Made by a program: the position numbers and the translations under genes | Notes under the pieces: model-generated | What the model saw: the letters and a program-made list of their open reading frames with translations, nothing else | Told to the model about the DNA's origin: nothing | The model's database searches: none | Shown here: positions 9,074 to 16,205 of the stretch, piece after piece | Position numbering within the stretch: position 1 is the first letter of the stretch | Layout: the number at the start of each line of letters is the position of its first letter | Source of the DNA: Selenomonadaceae bacterium | GTDB taxonomy: Bacteria > Bacillota > Negativicutes > Selenomonadales > Selenomonadaceae | Length of the DNA stretch: 20,703 bases | Direction: 5' to 3' | Assembly: GCA_017529085.1 (NCBI GenBank) | Contig: JAFXOC010000128.1 | Span: 1-20,703 of the forward strand

Positions 9074-10667
9074 GCCAATTCACCTCATTTGGCTCATAAA
9101 GTTTAACAACCTCCGCTTTACAACCCGAAGCTTCTATAAGACGATACGCCTCGGCGTCATAGCGATACAGACTCACCGTCATTAGGTCGATTTTTTCCCG
9201 AGACAGCTTTTCAGGCGATACAACCTTATAATCCCACCAGAAAGGCGACAGTTTAGTTTCCTCTTTCTTAGCGGATTGATCAAACAAAACAATATCAAAA
9301 TCAAAATCCTCTATAAAATATCGAAGTAACCTAACTAACCTCACGCCGTCCAATTTAGCGCCATAAACTCCGAGCCTTCCACCGGACGGCATTTTTCCGC
9401 GTATAATCTCTGTTGTTTCTTTACCGCGTTTCCATGCGTATTCAAACTTACGAAAATATTCGTCTATTATAGTTTTGGATAAATTCGCTTTATCCCAAAG
9501 AATCATGGCATCATAAATATTGTACGCATTAAAATTATTGCAATTCATCATAAAACGATATTTTCTCGGTTCGTCAGAGTCTATGTAATTCCGAGTACGG
9601 GAAATGTAGCGGTTGTCATCGCGATCTGCCAAAAATCGACCATCAAACCACTTGATTAAACTCTCGTCTCCATATTCTTGAATATCGTCCCATATGAGTT
9701 CTATGGCTTTTTCATATTCTTCGTTTTTATGACTGATACTTGCTCTATACGCATATTCGGTCATCAGTAAATTTATGACTTTCTTAAGGTTTATATCCTT
9801 TTCCGTTAAGTCTATTTTTTCCGGAAATAAGTCCATAGCTTGACAAAGTATTAAATACTTTTGCAAGAAAAAATGAAACTGCTTCTTAAAAAAACTTCGG
9901 GGAGATATTTTTCTTGCGTCTAATTTTTCGATTTCATCCGCCGAATGTCTCCTGGATATATACTCATCGGTAAGGCTGTTCTCTATTGTGGCGGAGGCTG
10001 AACCCGCATGTTCCGCATAAAGCGACAACGGTAAACGAAGCTTTACATATCGTTTTGCAACCATTGCGCTTATAAGAGCTTGATATAAGTCAGCCAGAAA
10101 TGATTCATGCAATTTTCTGCCGGTTTTTTCTTCTACTTCCTTTATCAATTCCGAACTCATGACTGCGCTGTCATATATATGCGGCGGATCGCCTCCGAAA
10201 AACCTTATGTAGGACTTCACCGTATCCTCGCCGCAAAAAAGGTCTTGCCCCAAATTACTGTACATACAGATTTTATTCTGTAAATTATGATGATCCGGCC
10301 AATAGTATTCGCTCCGCTGCCACATAATAAGCCGCTCGCCCGTAATTTTTATCGCTTTATCCAGAGAATATAAAGCATACCGCGATAATCCGTCGTCTGC
10401 GCCGACAATCAATTTATATTCGCCGCACGCATTGTCAAGAGCATAATCGAAGTTAGCTCCCATGCCTATATATTCGGGTGTGCGGACATATTTTATTTTT
10501 GGATTGTTAAAAGAATCCGCAACTCCTTTAATATCTTCCGCGCTCTGATTGTCCGACACAACAATTTCATAATCGTCAAAATACTGCTGTTCGATGCACA
10601 ATCTAAGCGTATGCGCCAAATATTTGGCGCCGTTCCTGACAGGTATGCAAATAGAAAATCTTGGCAC
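9048..10667 (-). CDS. Glycosyltransferase family 2 with helical middle region and C-terminal Rossmann-like module
   Basis: A protein of about 539 residues that opens with the typical GT2 start PRFSICIPVRNGAKYL, followed by SDNQSAED near 38-45 and VGADDG near 88-93, the donor and metal motifs of the GT-A fold. Residues about 240-420 are rich in charged and aromatic residues and probably helical, without a recognised domain. From about 430 to 525 there is a Rossmann-like module (RLGVYGAKLDG, then IVLFDQS). The longest frame starts at ATG 10676, but GTG 10667 is preferred because AAGGGG lies nine bases before it and GT2 proteins usually begin close to this motif. It follows rfbF closely, and its end overlaps the GT4 gene. 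Confidence 0.87.
   Translation of the reverse strand: MPRFSICIPVRNGAKYLAHTLRLCIEQQYFDDYEIVVSDNQSAEDIKGVADSFNNPKIKYVRTPEYIGMGANFDYALDNACGEYKLIVGADDGLSRYALYSLDKAIKITGERLIMWQRSEYYWPDHHNLQNKICMYSNLGQDLFCGEDTVKSYIRFFGGDPPHIYDSAVMSSELIKEVEEKTGRKLHESFLADLYQALISAMVAKRYVKLRLPLSLYAEHAGSASATIENSLTDEYISRRHSADEIEKLDARKISPRSFFKKQFHFFLQKYLILCQAMDLFPEKIDLTEKDINLKKVINLLMTEYAYRASISHKNEEYEKAIELIWDDIQEYGDESLIKWFDGRFLADRDDNRYISRTRNYIDSDEPRKYRFMMNCNNFNAYNIYDAMILWDKANLSKTIIDEYFRKFEYAWKRGKETTEIIRGKMPSGGRLGVYGAKLDGVRLVRLLRYFIEDFDFDIVLFDQSAKKEETKLSPFWWDYKVVSPEKLSREKIDLMTVSLYRYDAEAYRLIEASGCKAEVVKLYEPNEVNWLAVLSDAK
9081..9086 (-). promoter_or_regulatory. Ribosome binding site supporting the TTG start of the GT4 gene
   Basis: GAGGTG on the minus strand lies seven bases before TTG 9073-9071 and inside the end of the upstream GT2 gene. 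The next in-frame ATG (9058) is 22 bases from it, too far for this site. Confidence 0.55.
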
Positions 10668-10676
10668 ATTCCACAT

Positions 10677-10682
10677 CCCCTT
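10677..10682 (-). promoter_or_regulatory. Ribosome binding site supporting the GTG start of the GT2 gene
   Basis: AAGGGG on the minus strand lies nine bases before GTG 10667-10665. It sits directly against the upstream in-frame ATG (10676), which is too close for initiation there. Confidence 0.45.
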
Positions 10683-10689
10683 CGACTGA

Positions 10690-11463
10690 CTACTCCCATA
10701 TTTTCCAAGGCGCGTTGCCCGATGACCACATAGTGTTTAGAGTATCATACTCCAGCTTGGTGTCCATACACTTCCAAAAACCTGTATGCATATATGATCC
10801 TAATTGGCCGTCGGAGGCTAATTTGCGTAGCGGATACTGCTCAAAGACTGTAGAATCATCTTTTAACAGCGAGAATATCTCGGGCTGCAATACCATATAG
10901 CCCGCATTTATAGGTTCGGAATCGCGTTGCGATTTCTCCCTGAAAGCCGTCACCGAGTTTTCCGATATATCCAGCACTCCGAACCTTTGTTTAATTCTTA
11001 CTGCCGTAAGTGTCGCAAGTTTTCCGTTGGTTTTATGGAACTCCACCAAAGCGTTAACGTTTACGTCGCATACCGCATCCCCGTAAGTAAGCATAAACGT
11101 CTCGTCGCCGATATATTTTTGAATCCTTTTAATGCGTCCTCCGGTCATAGTGTTTAAACCGGTATCCACTACCGTGACATGCCAAGGTTCTGTTGTTCGA
11201 TCGTGAACGATGAGTTTATTGCCTGCGGAAAAGTCAAAAGTTACGTCGCTGGTATGTAAAAAATAATCCGCAAACCATTCTTTAATCATATGCTGCTTAT
11301 ATCCGGCGCAAACTATAAAATCATTATAGCCGTAGTACGAATAACCCTTCATAATATGCCATAATATCGGCATACCGCCTATTTCCACCATAGGTTTGGG
11401 GCGATACTGAGATTCTTCCGATATCCTTGTCCCGAAGCCTCCGGCCAAAAGCACAACTCTCAT
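10690..11463 (-). CDS. rfbF: Glucose-1-phosphate cytidylyltransferase
   Basis: A 257-residue nucleotidyltransferase making CDP-glucose from CTP and glucose-1-phosphate, the first step of CDP-6-deoxyhexose pathways. The signature LAGGFGTRISEES (6-18) and RPKPMVEIGG (21-30, with Lys23) form the nucleotide loop. YGDAVCDV at 127-134 carries the metal-binding Asp129, and GFWKCMDT at 228-235 is characteristic of the RfbF family. Length matches the family. It starts two bases after the stop of the upstream gene. RfbF is normally followed by rfbG (CDP-glucose 4,6-dehydratase), but the next gene here is a GT2 and no rfbG lies in the window. The later deoxysugar genes at 3.1-6.7 kb are the likely users of its product. 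Confidence 0.95.
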   Translation of the reverse strand: MRVVLLAGGFGTRISEESQYRPKPMVEIGGMPILWHIMKGYSYYGYNDFIVCAGYKQHMIKEWFADYFLHTSDVTFDFSAGNKLIVHDRTTEPWHVTVVDTGLNTMTGGRIKRIQKYIGDETFMLTYGDAVCDVNVNALVEFHKTNGKLATLTAVRIKQRFGVLDISENSVTAFREKSQRDSEPINAGYMVLQPEIFSLLKDDSTVFEQYPLRKLASDGQLGSYMHTGFWKCMDTKLEYDTLNTMWSSGNAPWKIWE

Positions 11464-11465
11464 CT

Positions 11466-12683
11466 CTACAACCGACCTTCTCTCATCTCTTTTTCGATGT
11501 ACGCTATCATGTGACGTATTTCATAAAAAGTATCCGACTGCCCCCCGTAAAGTTTGGAAAGAAACAAATCGTCCTGATATTCGCCTTTTTGCATGAAATT
11601 AAATTTTCTTATGCCGAGCAATTCGACAACAGCCGCAGCGCCTCCCGGATGTTGTATGACAAAATCGGAATTTTGCCAACACTCCAACTGCATCCTATCC
11701 CATTTATCTTCGGTACCGTCGGAATAATCGCTTAAAAAAAGCACTGACGGATTATCCCTGGCAAAATGTTTAGGCGGAAGATAAGAATCAAAAACATTAT
11801 CATACGCTTCTTTAAATGTTTCAGAAAAGTCGTTATATACCACATAATAATCATTCTTTGTTAAGAAAGAAAATAGTAACTCTACTTCCTCTTTTGTTAA
11901 ATGATTTCTAACTTTACCTATATGGGTATTTTGGTAGCTTTTATTATTTATAGTTACTATTCCCTTGTAATTTTCCGCCCTTTTTTTTATGTGCAATATT
12001 TCTTGCTTGGGAAAACTCGGCTTAAGTAAATGAGATGTTTTGTATTCGGAATGAAAATTTCTAATCTCCCATTCAATTCCATTTATTAATATTTTAAATC
12101 CTCGAAGTTCCTTACATGGACAAAAAATAGGCAGGCCTATATCTTTTTTAAGTTCTTCAGCATTTTTTAAATAACCATATCCTGTACTGGCAAAGTATCT
12201 ATTTTCGACTTCGATATGTTCGTCCGAAATATTTTCATAATAAACCGAACTGCCTTTGCGGCTGAATGTTTTAAGTTTCAGCCCACGAGACTTTAAAAAA
12301 GATAGATATGGAATCCATGCAATCATCTCTGCGCCAAATTCTCCCAACATGCCTAGGTATGTATTGTCAGCATCGACATCTATTCTAATAGGCAAAGGAT
12401 CCATAAGAAAACAAAGTATTTTCTCCTCTGATATTTTTAAATCTTCGATAAGCTGTCTCTTTATGTGTTCATACGAAAATTGAGAGCATATTATAACTTT
12501 GTCAAAAGATATAAATTCAACACTTTTCGGTTCAAGAATAGGAATATCGGCTATTGTTGTACCTATTAGCGAGGGATTATTATCTATGAATGCGCAAATT
12601 TCTATATTTTCTTTTCCCTGATAACGTATACCATTCAAGCATTGTCTGCCCAAAACGCCCGCTCCCCAAATAATAAATTTCAT
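11466..12683 (-). CDS. Rossmann-like module fused to an unidentified domain, possible glycosyltransferase
   Basis: The start is set at ATG 12683 (405 residues), because the longer frame to 12749 would overlap the upstream gene and add 22 residues before the natural module start MKFIIWGAGVLGRQ. Residues 1-95 are a Rossmann-like module with the FIDNNPSLIG turn. The remaining roughly 310 residues are not confidently recognised. Near residues 335-357 the motif NSDFVIQHPGGAAAVVELLG resembles the donor-site segment of GT-B enzymes such as the DUF563/GT61 group, in which a His-Gly-Gly stretch follows a hydrophobic strand. A glycosyltransferase role is therefore possible but unproven. A run of six G encodes YGGQ near the C-terminus. 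The upstream third is AT-rich compared with the rfbF end. Confidence 0.72.
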   Translation of the reverse strand: MKFIIWGAGVLGRQCLNGIRYQGKENIEICAFIDNNPSLIGTTIADIPILEPKSVEFISFDKVIICSQFSYEHIKRQLIEDLKISEEKILCFLMDPLPIRIDVDADNTYLGMLGEFGAEMIAWIPYLSFLKSRGLKLKTFSRKGSSVYYENISDEHIEVENRYFASTGYGYLKNAEELKKDIGLPIFCPCKELRGFKILINGIEWEIRNFHSEYKTSHLLKPSFPKQEILHIKKRAENYKGIVTINNKSYQNTHIGKVRNHLTKEEVELLFSFLTKNDYYVVYNDFSETFKEAYDNVFDSYLPPKHFARDNPSVLFLSDYSDGTEDKWDRMQLECWQNSDFVIQHPGGAAAVVELLGIRKFNFMQKGEYQDDLFLSKLYGGQSDTFYEIRHMIAYIEKEMREGRL

Positions 12684-12705
12684 GTATATAACACCAACCC
12701 TTACA

Positions 12706-13647
12706 TTAACGAAAAAAATCTTCTGCTCGATATATATGCTGAAAATCAAAAAAACTTCTTAATTGTTTCACGATAACTTCATATTCCCATGTTGGGAATA
12801 TGACAATCGTTTCATCCCCTTTAGGACAAAATTCCTGTAATGTCATAACAGGAATACCGAATAAGTCATACCCCCCCTTTTTTTGACAAAGAGTATGCGC
12901 ATTTTTGTCCAATACACATAAAAGAGAACCTTTATTTTTAATCTTTGATAATATGATTCTACACACATTAGTGTAGCCATAAAAAACTGTATTTCTAGGC
13001 AAAAGAATTTTATTAAAATCTAAAGAAAGCAAATGAACGCTCTGTTTAATTCGTATATCTTTCATTTGTATGTGCTGATGTAAAAAATCGACTATATTTT
13101 TTTCATATAAGGCTACAGTTGCATCCGGTACTGAAAACGTACAGCAAGCACTATTAACGGGAAGATATCCGGATAAGGGGTACACAACGTTAAAATAATG
13201 TTTAAATAAATCATGATACCATTCACGCGGCTTTATAGTACAATGCGCATTCTCTCCGTTATCTAATTTTTCCGCTGCCTCCGCATGATGTAAATGAAAA
13301 AATATATTGCTCGAAAGATGCGACATTTTTTCTATAACCGTATTTAATTCATTCTCGGGAATATGTTCCAGTACATCGGTGCAAATTATAAAATCAAACT
13401 TTTCATATGGAAATGCGGCATATTCCGATACAGCAGGATCATAGCCGACTACATTCATATTCGGATATTTTATTTGCAATGCGCGAACCAAATCGCCTTT
13501 CCCGCAGCCGTAATCCAAAATACTCGTACATTTGATAAGATCTATAAACAGAATGATTTGCGGCATTAAATATGTAGCGCCTCTTCCGTAACTAACTTTA
13601 TTCTCATGTTTCTTTCTATATAAATTTATATAATTTAAATTTTTCAT
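12706..13647 (-). CDS. Class I SAM methyltransferase with C-terminal Rossmann-like module
   Basis: A 313-residue protein. The SAM-binding motif ILDYGCGKGDL lies at 43-53, the acidic strand end VVGYDP at 66-71, and TDVLEHIPE at 90-98 is the typical post-II motif. From about residue 220 a Rossmann-like module follows (VFYGYTNVCRIIL, then CVLDKNA). It differs from the TylC3 type because it lacks the N-terminal zinc cysteines. It may methylate a sugar of the glycan or a terminal residue. In the module, codons for Gln-Lys-Lys-Gly-Gly contain seven A followed by seven G, a doubly slippery stretch. AAGAGGCG precedes ATG 13647, and the upstream gap is 53 bases. Confidence 0.83.
   Translation of the reverse strand: MKNLNYINLYRKKHENKVSYGRGATYLMPQIILFIDLIKCTSILDYGCGKGDLVRALQIKYPNMNVVGYDPAVSEYAAFPYEKFDFIICTDVLEHIPENELNTVIEKMSHLSSNIFFHLHHAEAAEKLDNGENAHCTIKPREWYHDLFKHYFNVVYPLSGYLPVNSACCTFSVPDATVALYEKNIVDFLHQHIQMKDIRIKQSVHLLSLDFNKILLPRNTVFYGYTNVCRIILSKIKNKGSLLCVLDKNAHTLCQKKGGYDLFGIPVMTLQEFCPKGDETIVIFPTWEYEVIVKQLRSFFDFQHIYRAEDFFR
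12871..12884 (-). repeat. A7G7 homopolymer pair in methyltransferase gene
   Basis: Plus-strand C7T7, read as A7 then G7 on the coding strand (codons CAA AAA AAG GGG GGG TAT). It lies in the C-terminal Rossmann-like module, in the loop after the second strand. A slip here would leave the methyltransferase domain intact and alter only the module. The A AAA AAG heptamer is also in the phase used by -1 ribosomal frameshift sites. Confidence 0.5.
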
Positions 13648-13700
13648 ATTCGTACGCCTCTTTCTTGTCCTATTATATATGTTTTTTGTTTCCGTATTTA

Positions 13701-14909
13701 TTAAAACAAACTGTCAAAATCTACTCGTTCAAATACTTCTAGTTTTCCGCCTCGCGTGGCGTTATAAATATGCAAACCGTTTTGCAAAGCATAAATTTGC
13801 GCAACTTTAAATGCCCTTATCATTTTATCTGTTTTATGATCAATTTTATCTCCATCACATATTTCATAAAAATGATTCGTTCTCGAACCGATTTTATAAT
13901 CACAATCTACTCCCAACAAATAAATGTTTTTTATTCCTAAATACACGGCAAATTGTATAGCAGCATAAGTAACTGTTCCTCCTCCATATATCATTTGCGC
14001 TACATCTTCGGAAAATCTTGGATTTTCGTCGCAAACATCACTAACTACATGTACAACCTCACCTTTATCGTCAGGCGGAGTATTGCAATCAGCATAAATT
14101 TTCAATTTTACATTGTAATTTTTTATTTTTTCCTTTTCTTCCATCATAAAAACAGAATCCGTCACCATATAAATATCAGGACGCCAAACTGTATCCAATA
14201 AAAAAATTCTATTTACGCTTATGCAAAATTCGCCATTATTTTTGATTCTTTCCACATCTTGTTTTCTTAAACTAGGACCGGTTGCCACGATAAAACAACG
14301 CTTTAAATTTTTATATTTGTTTTTTAATTTTGCTATAGACCCGTTAAAGTACCTAGGTAAACGATTAGAATGATAAAAAGCGTCTATGATTTTTAGTTTA
14401 GGATATAATTCTTTTATTTTTTCTTCACTTTCTCCTGTTGCTATAAACAATAGACCAAAATCGGGTTTAATAACACTATCAATGAAATATGTCTCATTCC
14501 CGACTTTCTCTAGTGACTCCGACAACAACAATGCAAAGGCATTATTTCCCCTTATATAAGAAGGCATATCATATTTTTTTATGATATCATTATAACATTC
14601 GGTGAAAGAAGCTGTTCCGTAACCGCAAAACTCGGAGGGCAAATCGGAAAGTCTTGAATAGCATGTAATATTTTCGATATTTAATATTTTTTCTATTTCT
14701 TCATGTTGACTAGGCGATATAATAATATGTACATTATTGTATAATTCTTTATAATCATCTAAACTAACAATCGGTATATTTTGTATGACATTTCCAATCT
14801 TATTTATATCTGAATCAACAAAAGCTACAACTTTACTTGCTCCTAAATAATTCAGTAATCTTTGTCCGCGATGTCCTCCTCCATATATGGCAAACTTTAT
14901 TTCGTTCAC
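13701..14909 (-). CDS. DUF115/MptE-like (Maf-related) protein with N-terminal Rossmann-like module
   Basis: A 402-residue protein. Residues 1-95 are a Rossmann-like module (FAIYGGGHRGQRLL, FVDSDINKIGN). Residues about 204-395 match the DUF115 (6-hydroxymethylpterin pyrophosphokinase MptE-like) domain: CFIVATGPSL at 205-214, IYMVTD near 246-251, YGGGTVTYAA at 308-317, YLLGVDCDY near 330-338 and NATRGGKLEVF at 383-393. Bacterial DUF115 proteins include Maf proteins needed for flagellin glycosylation with nonulosonic acids, so it may act as a glycosyltransferase or sugar transfer factor. No pseudaminic or legionaminic acid genes are in the window, so the substrate is open. The GTG start at 14909 follows GGGGAGG. 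Confidence 0.8.
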   Translation of the reverse strand: MNEIKFAIYGGGHRGQRLLNYLGASKVVAFVDSDINKIGNVIQNIPIVSLDDYKELYNNVHIIISPSQHEEIEKILNIENITCYSRLSDLPSEFCGYGTASFTECYNDIIKKYDMPSYIRGNNAFALLLSESLEKVGNETYFIDSVIKPDFGLLFIATGESEEKIKELYPKLKIIDAFYHSNRLPRYFNGSIAKLKNKYKNLKRCFIVATGPSLRKQDVERIKNNGEFCISVNRIFLLDTVWRPDIYMVTDSVFMMEEKEKIKNYNVKLKIYADCNTPPDDKGEVVHVVSDVCDENPRFSEDVAQMIYGGGTVTYAAIQFAVYLGIKNIYLLGVDCDYKIGSRTNHFYEICDGDKIDHKTDKMIRAFKVAQIYALQNGLHIYNATRGGKLEVFERVDFDSLF

Positions 14910-14927
14910 TGTAAAACGACCTCCCCG

Positions 14928-16160
14928 TTAAAACGGAATATTTTCTTCAATAAGTAAATATTGATCCGGTGTAGCAATTTTATTTTCAGGAATGCCATAC
15001 TTTATAAGAACTTTTTCAATTTCTTTTCTGAACCTATATCTTGATACACCTATAACTACATAGTCAAAATCGCATTCTTTAATTTTTTCCGGCGAATATA
15101 CAGGGCAAAACTTATCTCCAATCGCTACCCCGTCCGCATAAGCCCGCCAGCCTTCATCCGAACAACCAACCAAAAAAAATTTTTTACTTAAAGTCACAGC
15201 TTCCATAATACCGCGACCAACCACGCCCATACCGTAAACAAAAACTTTACTTCCGACGATGACTTGCGAAAAAGGAAATAGGCAACTATCAGAGATTTCG
15301 GCAAATTTAATAGGAGCGGAAACCCAAAGGGTAAAAAAAACACCGTTAGGAATCTTTTTCGCCATTGTTTTTTTTCGCTCAACGTTTTTATTCTCAGTCA
15401 CGGCTCGTTTCATATTTTTGTACAAAAGATTAATTCGTTGAAAATGATCTCCTTCTATTTTATGAATCATCGAATTTGGATGCTGTCTATAATGATAGCC
15501 GGGATAATTTATTACCGCAAAAGACGAGGCGTTTAAAAACGCTCTAAATGTCAATGCCATATCTTCTCCCATAGCTATTTCATCTTCGACTTGCATTTGT
15601 ATTTTAACCAAAAAATCCCTTCTAAATAGATACAAATACAAATTCGTCGATAACGGCGCATCATAGAATTTATCTTCAGAAATGTAATTAGGATAAATTT
15701 TGCTTATTATCTCCGCGCCTCTATACCACCCGCTTCGCATTGGAGCAGCACGTTCAATCTGTCTGCCATCAGAATAATTCATATAAATAGAAGTATTCCC
15801 TACTATGTCCACTTTTTCTTTTTTCAACGGCTCAACCATTTTCTCGACATAATCAGGTTCAAGCCAGTCGTCTCCATCAACATAGAGAACATATTCTCCT
15901 GTAGCATGACAAATACCGGCCTTTCTTGCGCTGGTCAATCCACCGTTTTTCTTATGTATCACATGAACACGAGTATCGTGCGACACATAATTATCACATA
16001 TTTTTGGACAATAATCATCGGAACCGTCATCTACCAAAATGATTTCCATATTCTTATAGGTCTGTCCAAGAATACTATCTATACACGTCGTTATATACGA
16101 TTCTATTCTATAAATCGGTACAACTATACTGACCTTTGTTTGTGTATCGGTTATGTTCAA
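14928..16160 (-). CDS. Glycosyltransferase family 2 with C-terminal Rossmann-like module
   Basis: A protein of about 410 residues with a GT-A domain: VSIVVPIYR near 10-18, VDDGSDD at 43-49, YVDGDDWLEP at 93-102 and the GED motif at 198-200, the set usual for polymer-forming or capsule GT2 enzymes. From about residue 304 a Rossmann-like module begins (VFVYGMGVVGRGIMEA, CSDEG, DYVVIGVSRYRF). The TTG at 16160 is chosen because GAGG lies eight bases upstream; GTG 16169 in the same frame overlaps that site. It is followed by the DUF115 gene 18 bases later and preceded by the NACHT gene with a 45-base gap, so it may be co-transcribed with either group. Confidence 0.87.
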   Translation of the reverse strand: MNITDTQTKVSIVVPIYRIESYITTCIDSILGQTYKNMEIILVDDGSDDYCPKICDNYVSHDTRVHVIHKKNGGLTSARKAGICHATGEYVLYVDGDDWLEPDYVEKMVEPLKKEKVDIVGNTSIYMNYSDGRQIERAAPMRSGWYRGAEIISKIYPNYISEDKFYDAPLSTNLYLYLFRRDFLVKIQMQVEDEIAMGEDMALTFRAFLNASSFAVINYPGYHYRQHPNSMIHKIEGDHFQRINLLYKNMKRAVTENKNVERKKTMAKKIPNGVFFTLWVSAPIKFAEISDSCLFPFSQVIVGSKVFVYGMGVVGRGIMEAVTLSKKFFLVGCSDEGWRAYADGVAIGDKFCPVYSPEKIKECDFDYVVIGVSRYRFRKEIEKVLIKYGIPENKIATPDQYLLIEENIPF

Positions 16161-16168
16161 AACAAGCA

Positions 16169-16172
16169 CCTC
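16169..16172 (-). promoter_or_regulatory. Ribosome binding site supporting the TTG start of the GT2 gene
   Basis: GAGG on the minus strand is eight bases before TTG 16160-16158. The in-frame GTG at 16169-16167 overlaps it, which argues against that start. Confidence 0.4.
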
Positions 16173-16205
16173 GCAGCAACAATTAAAACATTCTACATCA
16201 AAAAG

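Noticed and set aside
12684..12749. Longer start of the 11466-12683 gene at 12749
   Set aside because: It would overlap the end of the upstream methyltransferase gene and add 22 residues before a natural module start; ATG 12683 is better.
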